Source of the DNA: an uncultured Synergistia bacterium
GTDB taxonomy: Bacteria; Eremiobacterota; SpSt-956; JAKJGF01
NCBI GenBank assembly: GCA_937888925.1
Contig: CALARM010000637.1
Span: 1-6,223 of the forward strand
Length of the DNA stretch: 6,223 bases
Direction: 5' to 3'
In this document: piece by piece, positions 1 through 6,182 of the stretch
Position numbering within the stretch: the first letter of the stretch is position 1
How the letters are laid out: every line of letters starts with the position of its first letter
Program-made: the position numbers and the translations under genes
The notes under the pieces: generated by a model
Seen by the model: only the letters and a program-made list of their open reading frames with translations
Database searches by the model: none
Told to the model about the DNA's origin: nothing

Positions 1-2315
1 TTCCGGAAGGAGATACAAAATATCTTTATCATAAAAGATATAAGGTCATAAAACCACTTCGTATCGGAGGCATGTCTACAATATATCTGGCAGAAGATTT
101 GAATTTTGACGGACTTGTATGTGTTATAAAAGAGATGAGTGATGTCTTTAAGGATCCTGAAGAAAGGGAATATGCCATACAGAAATTTAAAGAAGAAGCT
201 TTCATACTTGCCAAACTCAGACATCCAAATATACCTGTAGTCAGTAATCACTTTATTGAAGAAGGCAAATATAATATTGTTATGGATTATATAGACGGCA
301 TAAATCTGGAAGATTTACTGATGGATTCCGTAGTAAAAGGACTTGCAGAAGAAGATGTTATAGAATGGGCCATTCAGATCTGTGAAATCCTGGAATACTT
401 ACATGCTCAGACACCTCCTATTATACACAGGGATATAAAACCGAGTAATTTCATAAAAAGAGAAGACGGAAAAATAATAATAATAGATTTCGGTATAGCA
501 AGAATATTTGAGCCTAAAAAAATGGGAACCCTCATAGGAACACCTGGCTACATATCTCCTGAACAATATGCAGGTCAGATAGATATCAGAAGCGATATCT
601 TTGCCCTGGGCGCAACAATTCATCAATTACTTACCGGGAAAGATCCGGGGCAGGGAGTGCCTTTTGATTTTCCGCCTGTCTGTTCTATGAGACCTGATGT
701 ATCAAAGGGTATAGAAGAAATTATTAACAAATCCCTCCAGCAGGAAATGGATAAAAGATACAGGAATACAACTGAAATGAAACAGGCTCTTATGAGATTA
801 AAAGAACCTGTTGTAGAACAGAGGATTGCTCCTCCGCCGATAGTTCTGGAGACACCGGGTAAATCAGGTTTAATACCTGAAACAACACCTGCAAGGATAT
901 CAGGAGAATCAGATAAGAGAGCATCTTTAAAAATACAGCCTGAAAAACAGGGAATTATACCTCAACCACTTCCTATCCCTGTAAAAAAAGCTCCTGTTAT
1001 TCCTGAAGTTCCGCCTGATATTCCAATGCCGACCAGAGAGGAAGCATATGAATCGCCTTCAGAAATAGCAGAAAGTCCTGTCAGTTATTTAAGAGCAATT
1101 CAATTACAGTCTTTTCATGGCAAAGATGCTATAAAAAAGGTTCTCTCTGCCTTTGTAGGAATAGATATCGGAAGTGAGAGAATAAAAATACTCTATCTGG
1201 ATATAGATGAAAATTATTTTGTTTATCCTGCAGGTATAGCAGTTGCTGAAATCCCTCCGAATACAGTTCAGGACGGCGTTATTACAGATCCGAAAACAGT
1301 GGGTCTGTTCATAAAACAGATACTGGCAGGACAAAAAATAAAGGCCAGACGTGCCGTGGTTTCCATACCGCAGAAATCTGTTAAATATTCCAGTTTTTTC
1401 CTCCCTGAAATGGCTCATCCCAAAATGGTGGCCTCCATTGTAGAAGAAGCAAAAAATCATTTTTCTTTTTCTCTTGACAGAGCCCAGCTTAATTACGAGA
1501 TACTGGAATTTTTCTTCCCCGATCAAATAGGAAAACTGAAAATTTTAGTATGGGCAGTTCCGGAAGATGTACTGGCACCTATATATAAGACAATGCAGTA
1601 TGCAGAATTACAGTTAACAGATACTATGATAGAAGCCTTTGCAATAAAAAATGCACTGGAACTCATATTGAGAGATACTCATAAACAGAATAACGTAGCA
1701 GTTGTCAGTATGGGCGCCAGCAGTTCGAGTATTCATATCATACGAAATTCACAGGTATGGCACAGCAAAACCTTTTTCCCCGGAGGAACGGAACTGACCA
1801 ATTCCATAGCAGATAGAATAAATGTTAATAAAAAACAGGCAGAAAATTTAAAGATTACAAAAGCAAATATGGATATATCCAAAGCTTCTCATATAGATTA
1901 TGTGCTGTTTAAAACCATAGAACCTCTGGTCAGTAAAGTGGTGGATGAACTCATATCATCCCTTGATGAATATGAATCTACCTATGAAGTTAATATCCCT
2001 ATAGCAGTATTATTATGCGGCGGAACTGCACTATTAAAGAATGTAGACAGATACATAGAAAAAAGCCTTTCTCTGAGATCCTATCTGTTTCAATTACCTG
2101 TAAGCAAAAAGGTAAGTGTCAACAGCGGTTTAATAGAGGAATTAGGTTCCAGTTTTATGGTACCCCTGGGACTTGCCATAGGCCCCTTCCTTAAAGGTAT
2201 TGATCCGGCAGAACTGACGAAAGAACCTTTACCTGAACCTGTTTTTGAAGAAGAACAGGAAGAAGAGGAAGATACGAAAAAAGAAAAAAAAGGGTTCTGG
2301 TCATGGTTTAAATAG
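1..2315 (+). CDS. Ser/Thr protein kinase fused to a PilM-like (FtsA/actin-fold) domain; 5' end outside the window
   Basis: The reading frame is open from base 3, and the glycine-rich loop (RIGGMSTIYLAE) straddles the Met at base 72, so the gene starts before the window. Counting that Met as 1: catalytic Lys20 (VIK), helix-C Glu near 42, HRD 119-121 with Lys123 and Asn126, DFG 139-141, SPE 162-164, Asp175 and Arg229. This is a complete and probably active Hanks-type kinase ending near 242. Residues 243-358 are a proline-rich linker. Residues 360-708 resemble PilM, the cytoplasmic actin-like protein of type IV pilus assembly: GIDIGSERIK (363-372), a 1C-like region near 390-500, VVSMGASSSSIHII (544-557), the GG of the FPGGTELT segment and the adenosine-type LLCGGTALLK (647-656). 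No transmembrane segment is visible. The tail is acidic (726-734), then basic, then GFWSWFK. The phosphate-2 Asp expected of PilM is replaced (SMG). Probable role, inferred: kinase control of, or localisation by, a PilM/FtsA-type scaffold. The downstream gene follows after 82 bases. Confidence 0.9.
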   Translation, partial: PEGDTKYLYHKRYKVIKPLRIGGMSTIYLAEDLNFDGLVCVIKEMSDVFKDPEEREYAIQKFKEEAFILAKLRHPNIPVVSNHFIEEGKYNIVMDYIDGINLEDLLMDSVVKGLAEEDVIEWAIQICEILEYLHAQTPPIIHRDIKPSNFIKREDGKIIIIDFGIARIFEPKKMGTLIGTPGYISPEQYAGQIDIRSDIFALGATIHQLLTGKDPGQGVPFDFPPVCSMRPDVSKGIEEIINKSLQQEMDKRYRNTTEMKQALMRLKEPVVEQRIAPPPIVLETPGKSGLIPETTPARISGESDKRASLKIQPEKQGIIPQPLPIPVKKAPVIPEVPPDIPMPTREEAYESPSEIAESPVSYLRAIQLQSFHGKDAIKKVLSAFVGIDIGSERIKILYLDIDENYFVYPAGIAVAEIPPNTVQDGVITDPKTVGLFIKQILAGQKIKARRAVVSIPQKSVKYSSFFLPEMAHPKMVASIVEEAKNHFSFSLDRAQLNYEILEFFFPDQIGKLKILVWAVPEDVLAPIYKTMQYAELQLTDTMIEAFAIKNALELILRDTHKQNNVAVVSMGASSSSIHIIRNSQVWHSKTFFPGGTELTNSIADRINVNKKQAENLKITKANMDISKASHIDYVLFKTIEPLVSKVVDELISSLDEYESTYEVNIPIAVLLCGGTALLKNVDRYIEKSLSLRSYLFQLPVSKKVSVNSGLIEELGSSFMVPLGLAIGPFLKGIDPAELTKEPLPEPVFEEEQEEEEDTKKEKKGFWSWFK

Positions 2316-2319
2316 AATC

Positions 2320-2347
2320 GTGAGACGTGAGATGTGAGATGTGAGAC
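2320..2347. repeat. Four tandem heptamers GTGAGAY
   Basis: Directly after the stop of the kinase-PilM gene the sequence reads GTGAGAC, GTGAGAT, GTGAGAT, GTGAGAC, then a decayed GTGATGTG at 2348-2355. The unit is 7 bases, so copy-number change would not preserve a frame, consistent with a noncoding tract. It resembles the short tandemly repeated heptamers found between genes in cyanobacteria and some other bacteria. No function can be assigned. Confidence 0.9.
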
Positions 2348-2368
2348 GTGATGTGTAATTACAATCAC
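2348..2368. other. Imperfect dyad / possible hairpin before the zinc ribbon-PilM gene
   Basis: GTGAT (2348-2352) pairs with ATCAC (2364-2368). Inside, with one bulged G at 2353, lies the perfect palindrome TGTAATTACA (2354-2363). As RNA it would form an 8-bp bulged hairpin with an AATT loop. No T run follows, so it is not an ordinary terminator. It could be an operator, an RNA processing site or chance. It begins in the decayed last heptamer. Confidence 0.4.
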
Positions 2369-2380
2369 CACTCATGATAA

Positions 2381-2387
2381 GAAAGAG
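2381..2387 (+). promoter_or_regulatory. Ribosome binding site that favours the start at 2398
   Basis: GAAAGAG lies 10 bases before the ATG at 2398. The in-frame ATG at 2374 has no purine-rich site at a usable distance (the preceding bases are CAATCACCACTC). The protein from 2398 begins MYCKSCG, the usual position of an N-terminal zinc ribbon. Confidence 0.5.
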
Positions 2388-2397
2388 TAAATATATA

Positions 2398-3825
2398 ATG
2401 TACTGTAAATCATGCGGACAGATAATAGATGATACAGGTTCTTTCTGTGAATACTGCGGAACACCGTCGGAGCATACAGTAGAAAAAATATTACCTTTAA
2501 ATACTCAATGGCAGCCAGAAAGAGAAAAGAAAGAAGATTTTATTATTTCCTGCTCCGAAATAGAAGCAAAAGAAGAAGATGAATATAAAGAATGCGATTC
2601 TGATGAAAAAGAAGAACATTTACAAAAATTACTGGGACTCGGATATAAGCCTTGCAAAGTTAGTGAAGACATAGAAATTTCTCCTTTTTCAAGACAAATC
2701 CCGGTTGAACGTCCTGAGCATATACTTAAAGGTACTATTGGAATAGATATTGACACATCTTCTATTAAATTACTGCAACTGGCAAAGGATGGAAAAAAAT
2801 GTATATACCCTTCATTATATATGCTGGAATCTCCTTCCAGAGGCTCTTTTAAAGGAAATAATTTCTATGCTCCTGCATCTGTGGCTAAATCTGTAAAGAA
2901 ATTTATAGTAGATACAGATATGAAGGTGGAAAATATATATTTTTCTGTACCACCATATGAGTCTATTACAAGAACTCTTATTGTACCTGTAAAAGATAGT
3001 AAAAAACTATCTTCTATAATAAAAGAAGACCTGCCATCTTACCTGTCTTTTCCTTACAGCAAAGCAAATTTAGATGTAGAACTTCTGTGCCGCTCTATAC
3101 CGGGCGATGAAGGTTATATGAAAATTTTAGTTACAGCTATGAATAAAGATTTTATAAATAAACTTGAAGTTATAGGTAAGAGCCTCGGAGCAAAATTTAA
3201 GATAATCTCTGCTCATAGAGCTATGTACAGAACATTACAGTTGAGCGGGACAGAGAAAAATAATACTGCAATTGTCAATATAACCGGCAGTCATACAACT
3301 ATTACAATTATCAGAGACGGAATAATTGAACAGACAGGTTCTTTTAAAAGAGGTTTTCAGGATTTCGTGACAGATCTTGCTAGAGGCCAGGAAATTTCAC
3401 TGAATAAAGCACGGGAATTAATCGGATATGTAGAACTGGATATAACCAGAGCAGATGAAAAAAACATGAAATTATTCCATATTATAATTCCATCCATAAG
3501 AGACTGGATTACAGATCTTATAAAACTGTTCAATTCATTCGGAAGTAATTACAAACTGAATAAAAATAATTATTCATCATTAATCCTCTGCGGGGAAGGT
3601 GCAACTATTAAATGCTTCAATACCTTTACAGGTAATCAAGTTGGTATTAAATGTCATAATTTTATAATGCCTGAAGGTGAAAGGAATAACGATTTTCCGG
3701 AAGCATATGCCCCTCATTTTATGGCATGTCTTGGTCTCTGTGTAGATAATTTTTATAATGGTGACACCGGAGGAGAAAAAATAGAAATAAAAAACAGTTT
3801 CATCTCATCTTTATTCGGGAATTGA
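2398..3825 (+). CDS. Zinc ribbon-PilM-like protein
   Basis: The protein has 475 residues from the chosen ATG; a start at 2374 would add eight (MIRKSKYI). Cys3, Cys6, Cys17 and Cys20 form a CxxCG-x9-CxxCG zinc ribbon. Residues 30-110 are charged and low in complexity, probably a flexible linker. Residues 112-452 follow the PilM/actin-like layout: GIDIDTSSIKLLQL (115-128), a 1C-like region (about 160-250), IVNITGSHTTITII (292-305), FKRGFQDFVTDLA (316-328), a following ALIG-like helix and the adenosine-type LILCGEGATIK (395-405). It is more divergent than the domain in the upstream gene: the phosphate-1 Gly is Asp (GIDID), the phosphate-2 Asp is Asn, and the usual GG is RG. It may bind nucleotide poorly or not at all. 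The tail ends KIEIKNSFISSLFGN, with no transmembrane segment. It is likely co-transcribed with both neighbours, and its stop overlaps the cas6 start. PilM kinship is good; the role is unknown. Confidence 0.85.
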   Translation: MYCKSCGQIIDDTGSFCEYCGTPSEHTVEKILPLNTQWQPEREKKEDFIISCSEIEAKEEDEYKECDSDEKEEHLQKLLGLGYKPCKVSEDIEISPFSRQIPVERPEHILKGTIGIDIDTSSIKLLQLAKDGKKCIYPSLYMLESPSRGSFKGNNFYAPASVAKSVKKFIVDTDMKVENIYFSVPPYESITRTLIVPVKDSKKLSSIIKEDLPSYLSFPYSKANLDVELLCRSIPGDEGYMKILVTAMNKDFINKLEVIGKSLGAKFKIISAHRAMYRTLQLSGTEKNNTAIVNITGSHTTITIIRDGIIEQTGSFKRGFQDFVTDLARGQEISLNKARELIGYVELDITRADEKNMKLFHIIIPSIRDWITDLIKLFNSFGSNYKLNKNNYSSLILCGEGATIKCFNTFTGNQVGIKCHNFIMPEGERNNDFPEAYAPHFMACLGLCVDNFYNGDTGGEKIEIKNSFISSLFGN

Positions 3826-4643
3826 TAAAAGTGCTTGCCAGTATAGTTATAAAATTAATGCCAAAAACTTCAAAGATTATACTCCCATGTGCCGGCGGAA
3901 GAGAACTCAGGTCGTTTTTCTACAATCTTCTTTCCAGTAAAAATCCTGACCTGTCAGACAGAATTCACAGTATGGCAGGGCCAAAACCTTTTACTTTATC
4001 CCTTCTAAACGGTAAAAAGAAAATCCTGAAAGATCGTATGGTATTGGATGAAAAAAATCTTTACTGGTTCCGCATAACAGTCCTTACAGAAGAAATTTTC
4101 AATATCCTGACTGCCGGCCTTTTCGGCATGATTGCGTCAGAAGAAACAGTAAAATTTTATGATAAAGAACTGATTATAAAGAAAGTCTGTCTTTCTTACG
4201 ATGAGCACCCTATGGCACATATTGCCGAATATAAAGACTTGATGACCGATGAAGATAAAAAGAGTTTTTCATTTTCTTTCAAATCTCCCACTGCTTTTGT
4301 CTATGGGAATGGTATTATGCCGTTGCCATTGCCTTACAGCATATTTCGAAGTTATCTAGTCAGGTGGAATTCTTTTTGTCCTGTTGAATATCATATAGAT
4401 GAAAAAATATTGAAAATAATAGAGAAAGCTGTTTTCCCTTCGATTTACAGTCTTTCTACAAAACTTCTGGATATGAAAAATTTTAAGATGATAGGTTTTA
4501 CAGGAGATTGTTCCTTTGAAATAATAGAAAAAATTTCTCCTGAAGATATGAAGAATATACTTACACTGGCGAAATTTTCTTTTTACGGAGGCACAGGAGC
4601 AAAGACTACAATAGGGATGGGACAGACTGTGCCGGTGATGTGA
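3822..4643 (+). CDS. cas6: CRISPR precursor RNA endoribonuclease Cas6
   Basis: Cas6 is a metal-independent RNase that cuts CRISPR transcripts within each repeat to make guide RNAs, in type I and III systems. This 273-residue protein has the family's normal length. Tyr34, His49 and Lys55 match the spacing (15 and 6) of the Tyr31/His46/Lys52 triad known for Pyrococcus furiosus Cas6, and the context NPxL...H...GPKPFT is also shared. SPTAF at 155-159 and the C-terminal glycine-rich loop GGTGAKTTIGMG (256-267) are family hallmarks. The TTG start at 3822 overlaps the upstream TGA (TTGA), suggesting translational coupling. A GTG at 3831, with weak CGGGA ten bases before it, is an alternative that would number the triad 31/46/52. 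The neighbours are PilM-like genes; no other cas gene and no array is present, so it would act in trans on arrays elsewhere or have another RNA target. Identity is firm; the start and the target are not. Confidence 0.93.
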   Translation: MIKVLASIVIKLMPKTSKIILPCAGGRELRSFFYNLLSSKNPDLSDRIHSMAGPKPFTLSLLNGKKKILKDRMVLDEKNLYWFRITVLTEEIFNILTAGLFGMIASEETVKFYDKELIIKKVCLSYDEHPMAHIAEYKDLMTDEDKKSFSFSFKSPTAFVYGNGIMPLPLPYSIFRSYLVRWNSFCPVEYHIDEKILKIIEKAVFPSIYSLSTKLLDMKNFKMIGFTGDCSFEIIEKISPEDMKNILTLAKFSFYGGTGAKTTIGMGQTVPVM

Positions 4644-4734
4644 GAGAAATTACTATTATAGCAAAAGTAGACTGTCTCAAGTTTTTCTCTGTAAATTCCG
4701 TCAGTAAATGCCACATAATAACTATAAAATACAT

Positions 4735-4764
4735 TTGAGAGATTTCACTATGTTATGTTATAAT
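4735..4764 (+). promoter_or_regulatory. Sigma-70/sigma-A type promoter with extended -10 for the Uma2 gene
   Basis: TTGAGA (4735-4740) is followed after 18 bases by TATAAT (4759-4764), preceded by TG one base upstream (extended -10, TGTTATAAT). A second TATAAT overlaps at 4764-4769. Transcription would start near 4771 and give a leader of about 22 bases. Confidence 0.8.
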
Positions 4765-4778
4765 ATAATCAGGAAAGT

Positions 4779-4785
4779 AAGGTGA
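4779..4785 (+). promoter_or_regulatory. Strong ribosome binding site of the Uma2 gene
   Basis: AAGGTGA matches the anti-Shine-Dalgarno end of 16S rRNA and lies 7 bases before the ATG at 4793, which fixes this start. Confidence 0.85.
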
Positions 4786-4792
4786 TTATATT

Positions 4793-5371
4793 ATGCAGAA
4801 TAACCTGGCTTTAAAACTTGATGAAAATTATACTTATAAGGATTATATAACATGGAATGACAATAAATACTGGGAATTAATAGATGGTGTAGCATATCAG
4901 ATGACTCCACCCACTACAAAACATCAAAGAATATCAGGAAATATATTCAGTGATTTTCATATTTATTTAAGAGGTAAAACATGTGAAGTTTTTCATCAGC
5001 CTTTTGGAGTCAGATTACCCTTAGAAAATGAACCTGATGAATTTGTAAAAAATGCTATATTACCTGATATTGTAGTTGTATGTGATAAGAAGAAATTAGA
5101 TGATGAAGGCTGTAGAGGAGCACCTGATTTAATCGTAGAAATACTTTCACCATCAACTAAAAAGAGAGACCTGAAAGAAAAAAGGAAATTATATGAAAAG
5201 GCAGGAGTGAAAGAATACTGGATAGTTGATCCGTATAATAATTATATTCAGATGTATAAGCTTGAAAATAATAAATATGGTATACCTGATGTGTACACAG
5301 AAGAAGATAAAATTAAAGCTGGCATATTTCCTGATTTAGAAATAGATTTAAGTTTTGTATTTAAAGAATAA
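4793..5371 (+). CDS. Uma2 family (DUF820) PD-(D/E)XK nuclease-like protein
   Basis: This 192-residue protein has the usual length and complete layout of the Uma2/DUF820 family, whose fold is that of PD-(D/E)XK restriction endonucleases. Visible family motifs are YWELIDG (26-32), the early HQRISGN segment (44-50), LPDIVVV (90-96, Asp92), APDLIVEILSPST (110-122, Asp112 and Glu116), a Lys-rich helix (123-137) and GVKEYWIVDP (138-147). The putative metal ligands and the Lys region are present, so it looks intact. It has no signal peptide or membrane segment and should be cytoplasmic. Members occur in many copies in cyanobacteria and other bacteria; their targets are mostly unknown and some are carried on mobile elements. 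It is separated from cas6 by 149 bases containing its own promoter, so it is probably not part of that operon. Family assignment is secure; nuclease activity is inferred. Confidence 0.93.
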   Translation: MQNNLALKLDENYTYKDYITWNDNKYWELIDGVAYQMTPPTTKHQRISGNIFSDFHIYLRGKTCEVFHQPFGVRLPLENEPDEFVKNAILPDIVVVCDKKKLDDEGCRGAPDLIVEILSPSTKKRDLKEKRKLYEKAGVKEYWIVDPYNNYIQMYKLENNKYGIPDVYTEEDKIKAGIFPDLEIDLSFVFKE

Positions 5372-5376
5372 ATACA
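5356..5376 (+). other. AT-rich hairpin over the Uma2 stop codon
   Basis: TGTATTTA (5356-5363) and TAAATACA (5369-5376) are perfect inverted repeats around a 5-base loop; the stop codon lies in the 3' arm. It is extendable by a wobble and two A-U pairs. It is all but one G-C pair A-U, and no T run follows, so it is a weak candidate for 3'-end protection at best. Confidence 0.35.
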
Positions 5377-5404
5377 GAAATGGATGAAATAACATGCCAT
5401 TTCT
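5376..5404 (+). terminator. Possible terminator-like hairpin between the Uma2 and exported-protein genes
   Basis: AGAAATGG (5376-5383) pairs with CCATTTCT (5397-5404), continued by ATG/CAT with one bulged G, around the loop AAATAA. The stem is about 11 bp. It lacks the T run of an intrinsic terminator, so termination is uncertain. It sits just upstream of the next promoter, and the ATG at 5394 lies in its 3' arm. Confidence 0.3.
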
Positions 5405-5406
5405 AC

Positions 5407-5435
5407 TTGAAAATCTTCTTCCAATAAAGTATAAT
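5407..5435 (+). promoter_or_regulatory. Sigma-70/sigma-A type promoter of the exported-protein gene
   Basis: TTGAAA (5407-5412), a 17-base spacer and a perfect TATAAT (5430-5435). Transcription would start near 5442, downstream of the in-frame ATG at 5394, which supports translation from 5472. Confidence 0.75.
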
Positions 5436-5456
5436 AAATGTATAAAAAGTCAAAAA

Positions 5457-5465
5457 GGGGGGGGG
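5457..5465 (+). promoter_or_regulatory. G9 tract acting as ribosome binding site
   Basis: Nine consecutive Gs, preceded by five As, end 6 bases before the ATG at 5472. A G-rich stretch at this distance can pair with the CCUCC of 16S rRNA. The run is long for DNA this AT-rich and may be prone to slippage. Confidence 0.65.
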
Positions 5466-5471
5466 ATTATA

Positions 5472-6182
5472 ATGGGTAAAGGCAAAAGTATTATATTTTC
5501 CCTGGTAATTATCCTGGTTATATCAATATCCATAGCAGAAGCAAAAATACCTTCCGACATGATAAATCTCAGAGGTGCAGATATTCTTCCTTCACAGAAT
5601 GTAAGTATATCTCTCAATGGCCGTAAAATGCACATAAATTTGGTAAAACACGAAGGTATAATCTACAGTAAAATTGACAATTTTATCGCACTCTTTGGCT
5701 GTTCCTGCAGTTATGATGAAAGCCGGCAGGTTATAAAGGTAAATGATGCCGAACTTCCAATCTATTGCACGGGGTATGGTTCTGAAAACGGAAAAACTAT
5801 CGTCTATTTACCTGTCCTTCAGACTCTTAATCTATTGAATATAAGGTATATCTATAATGATCTTTACGATAAAGAAAGACTTTCTATAAGAACAGATGAA
5901 TTCATAGATTACAGAGGTGTTTCTGACTACCAGAATGTCATAGCCTACGGCGGAGGTTATGGAGGTTACGGTGGCTATGGAGGGTACGGTGGCGGCGGTT
6001 ACGGTGCTGTAACATCTGTGCCGGATCTTGCAGCTATAAACAATTATGACACAAGAGTACTCGGTCTCGGACTGAGACCCATGTATTTTAATACAGGATG
6101 GTGTGGCGGAAGTATATATGGTTCCTGCGGTTCTTCCATATACAGCCCCGGTATGTATTCCTCCGGCTGTTACGGATGGTAA
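5472..6182 (+). CDS. Exported stalk-domain-like protein with a Gly-Tyr repeat
   Basis: The start at 5472 is chosen because it follows the promoter and G-rich ribosome binding site and gives a signal peptide: basic MGKGK, a hydrophobic stretch 7-21, and likely signal peptidase I cleavage after AEA (24). The frame stays open up to an ATG at 5394, but that lies upstream of the promoter. The mature part (about 212 residues of 236) resembles the copper-amine-oxidase N-terminal or stalk domain, with two half-repeats: VSISLNGRKMHINL...IIYSKIDNFIALFGC...VIKVN (44-91) and IVYLPVLQTLNLLNIRYIYND...LSI (110-139). Residues 159-178 are almost only Gly and Tyr (GGY units). The C-terminus is rich in Gly, Ser, Tyr and Cys. 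Six cysteines (77, 79, 99, 211, 219, 233) could form disulfides. There is no LPxTG, lipobox or second membrane segment. It is probably secreted or attached to the envelope. Stalk-domain membership is moderate and no enzyme activity is implied. Confidence 0.8.
   Translation: MGKGKSIIFSLVIILVISISIAEAKIPSDMINLRGADILPSQNVSISLNGRKMHINLVKHEGIIYSKIDNFIALFGCSCSYDESRQVIKVNDAELPIYCTGYGSENGKTIVYLPVLQTLNLLNIRYIYNDLYDKERLSIRTDEFIDYRGVSDYQNVIAYGGGYGGYGGYGGYGGGGYGAVTSVPDLAAINNYDTRVLGLGLRPMYFNTGWCGGSIYGSCGSSIYSPGMYSSGCYGW

Noticed and set aside
72..74. ATG at 72 as the true start of the kinase-PilM gene
   Set aside because: The frame is open back to base 3 and the kinase glycine-rich loop is partly encoded upstream of this ATG, so it is internal.
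1104..1526. Minus-strand open frame, and the other minus-strand frames under the plus-strand genes
   Set aside because: They lie within clear plus-strand coding sequence, have no recognisable domains and look like shadows of it.
2320..2355. Heptamer tract as a CRISPR array
   Set aside because: The units are 7 bases and directly abutting, with no spacers; CRISPR repeats are about 24-40 bases separated by unique spacers.
2394..2399. TATAAT as a -10 box for the zinc ribbon-PilM gene
   Set aside because: It overlaps the start codon and has no -35 box at a suitable distance; transcripts from it would lack the start.
4634..4645. Another copy of the heptamer at the end of cas6 (GTGATGTGAGA)
   Set aside because: It is one partial match made of the last cas6 codons and stop; there is no tandem structure, so chance is sufficient.
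4618..4690. Terminator after cas6 (TGGGACAG with CTGTCTCA, then TTTTT)
   Set aside because: The 8-bp stem has a wobble, begins inside the cas6 coding region and encloses a 46-base loop. The alternative stem AGAGAAA/TTTCTCT uses up the T run. Neither is convincing.
5394..5471. Longer N-terminus of the exported protein from the ATG at 5394
   Set aside because: It would lie upstream of the predicted promoter and inside a hairpin arm, bury the signal peptide behind 26 residues, and lacks a good ribosome binding site.
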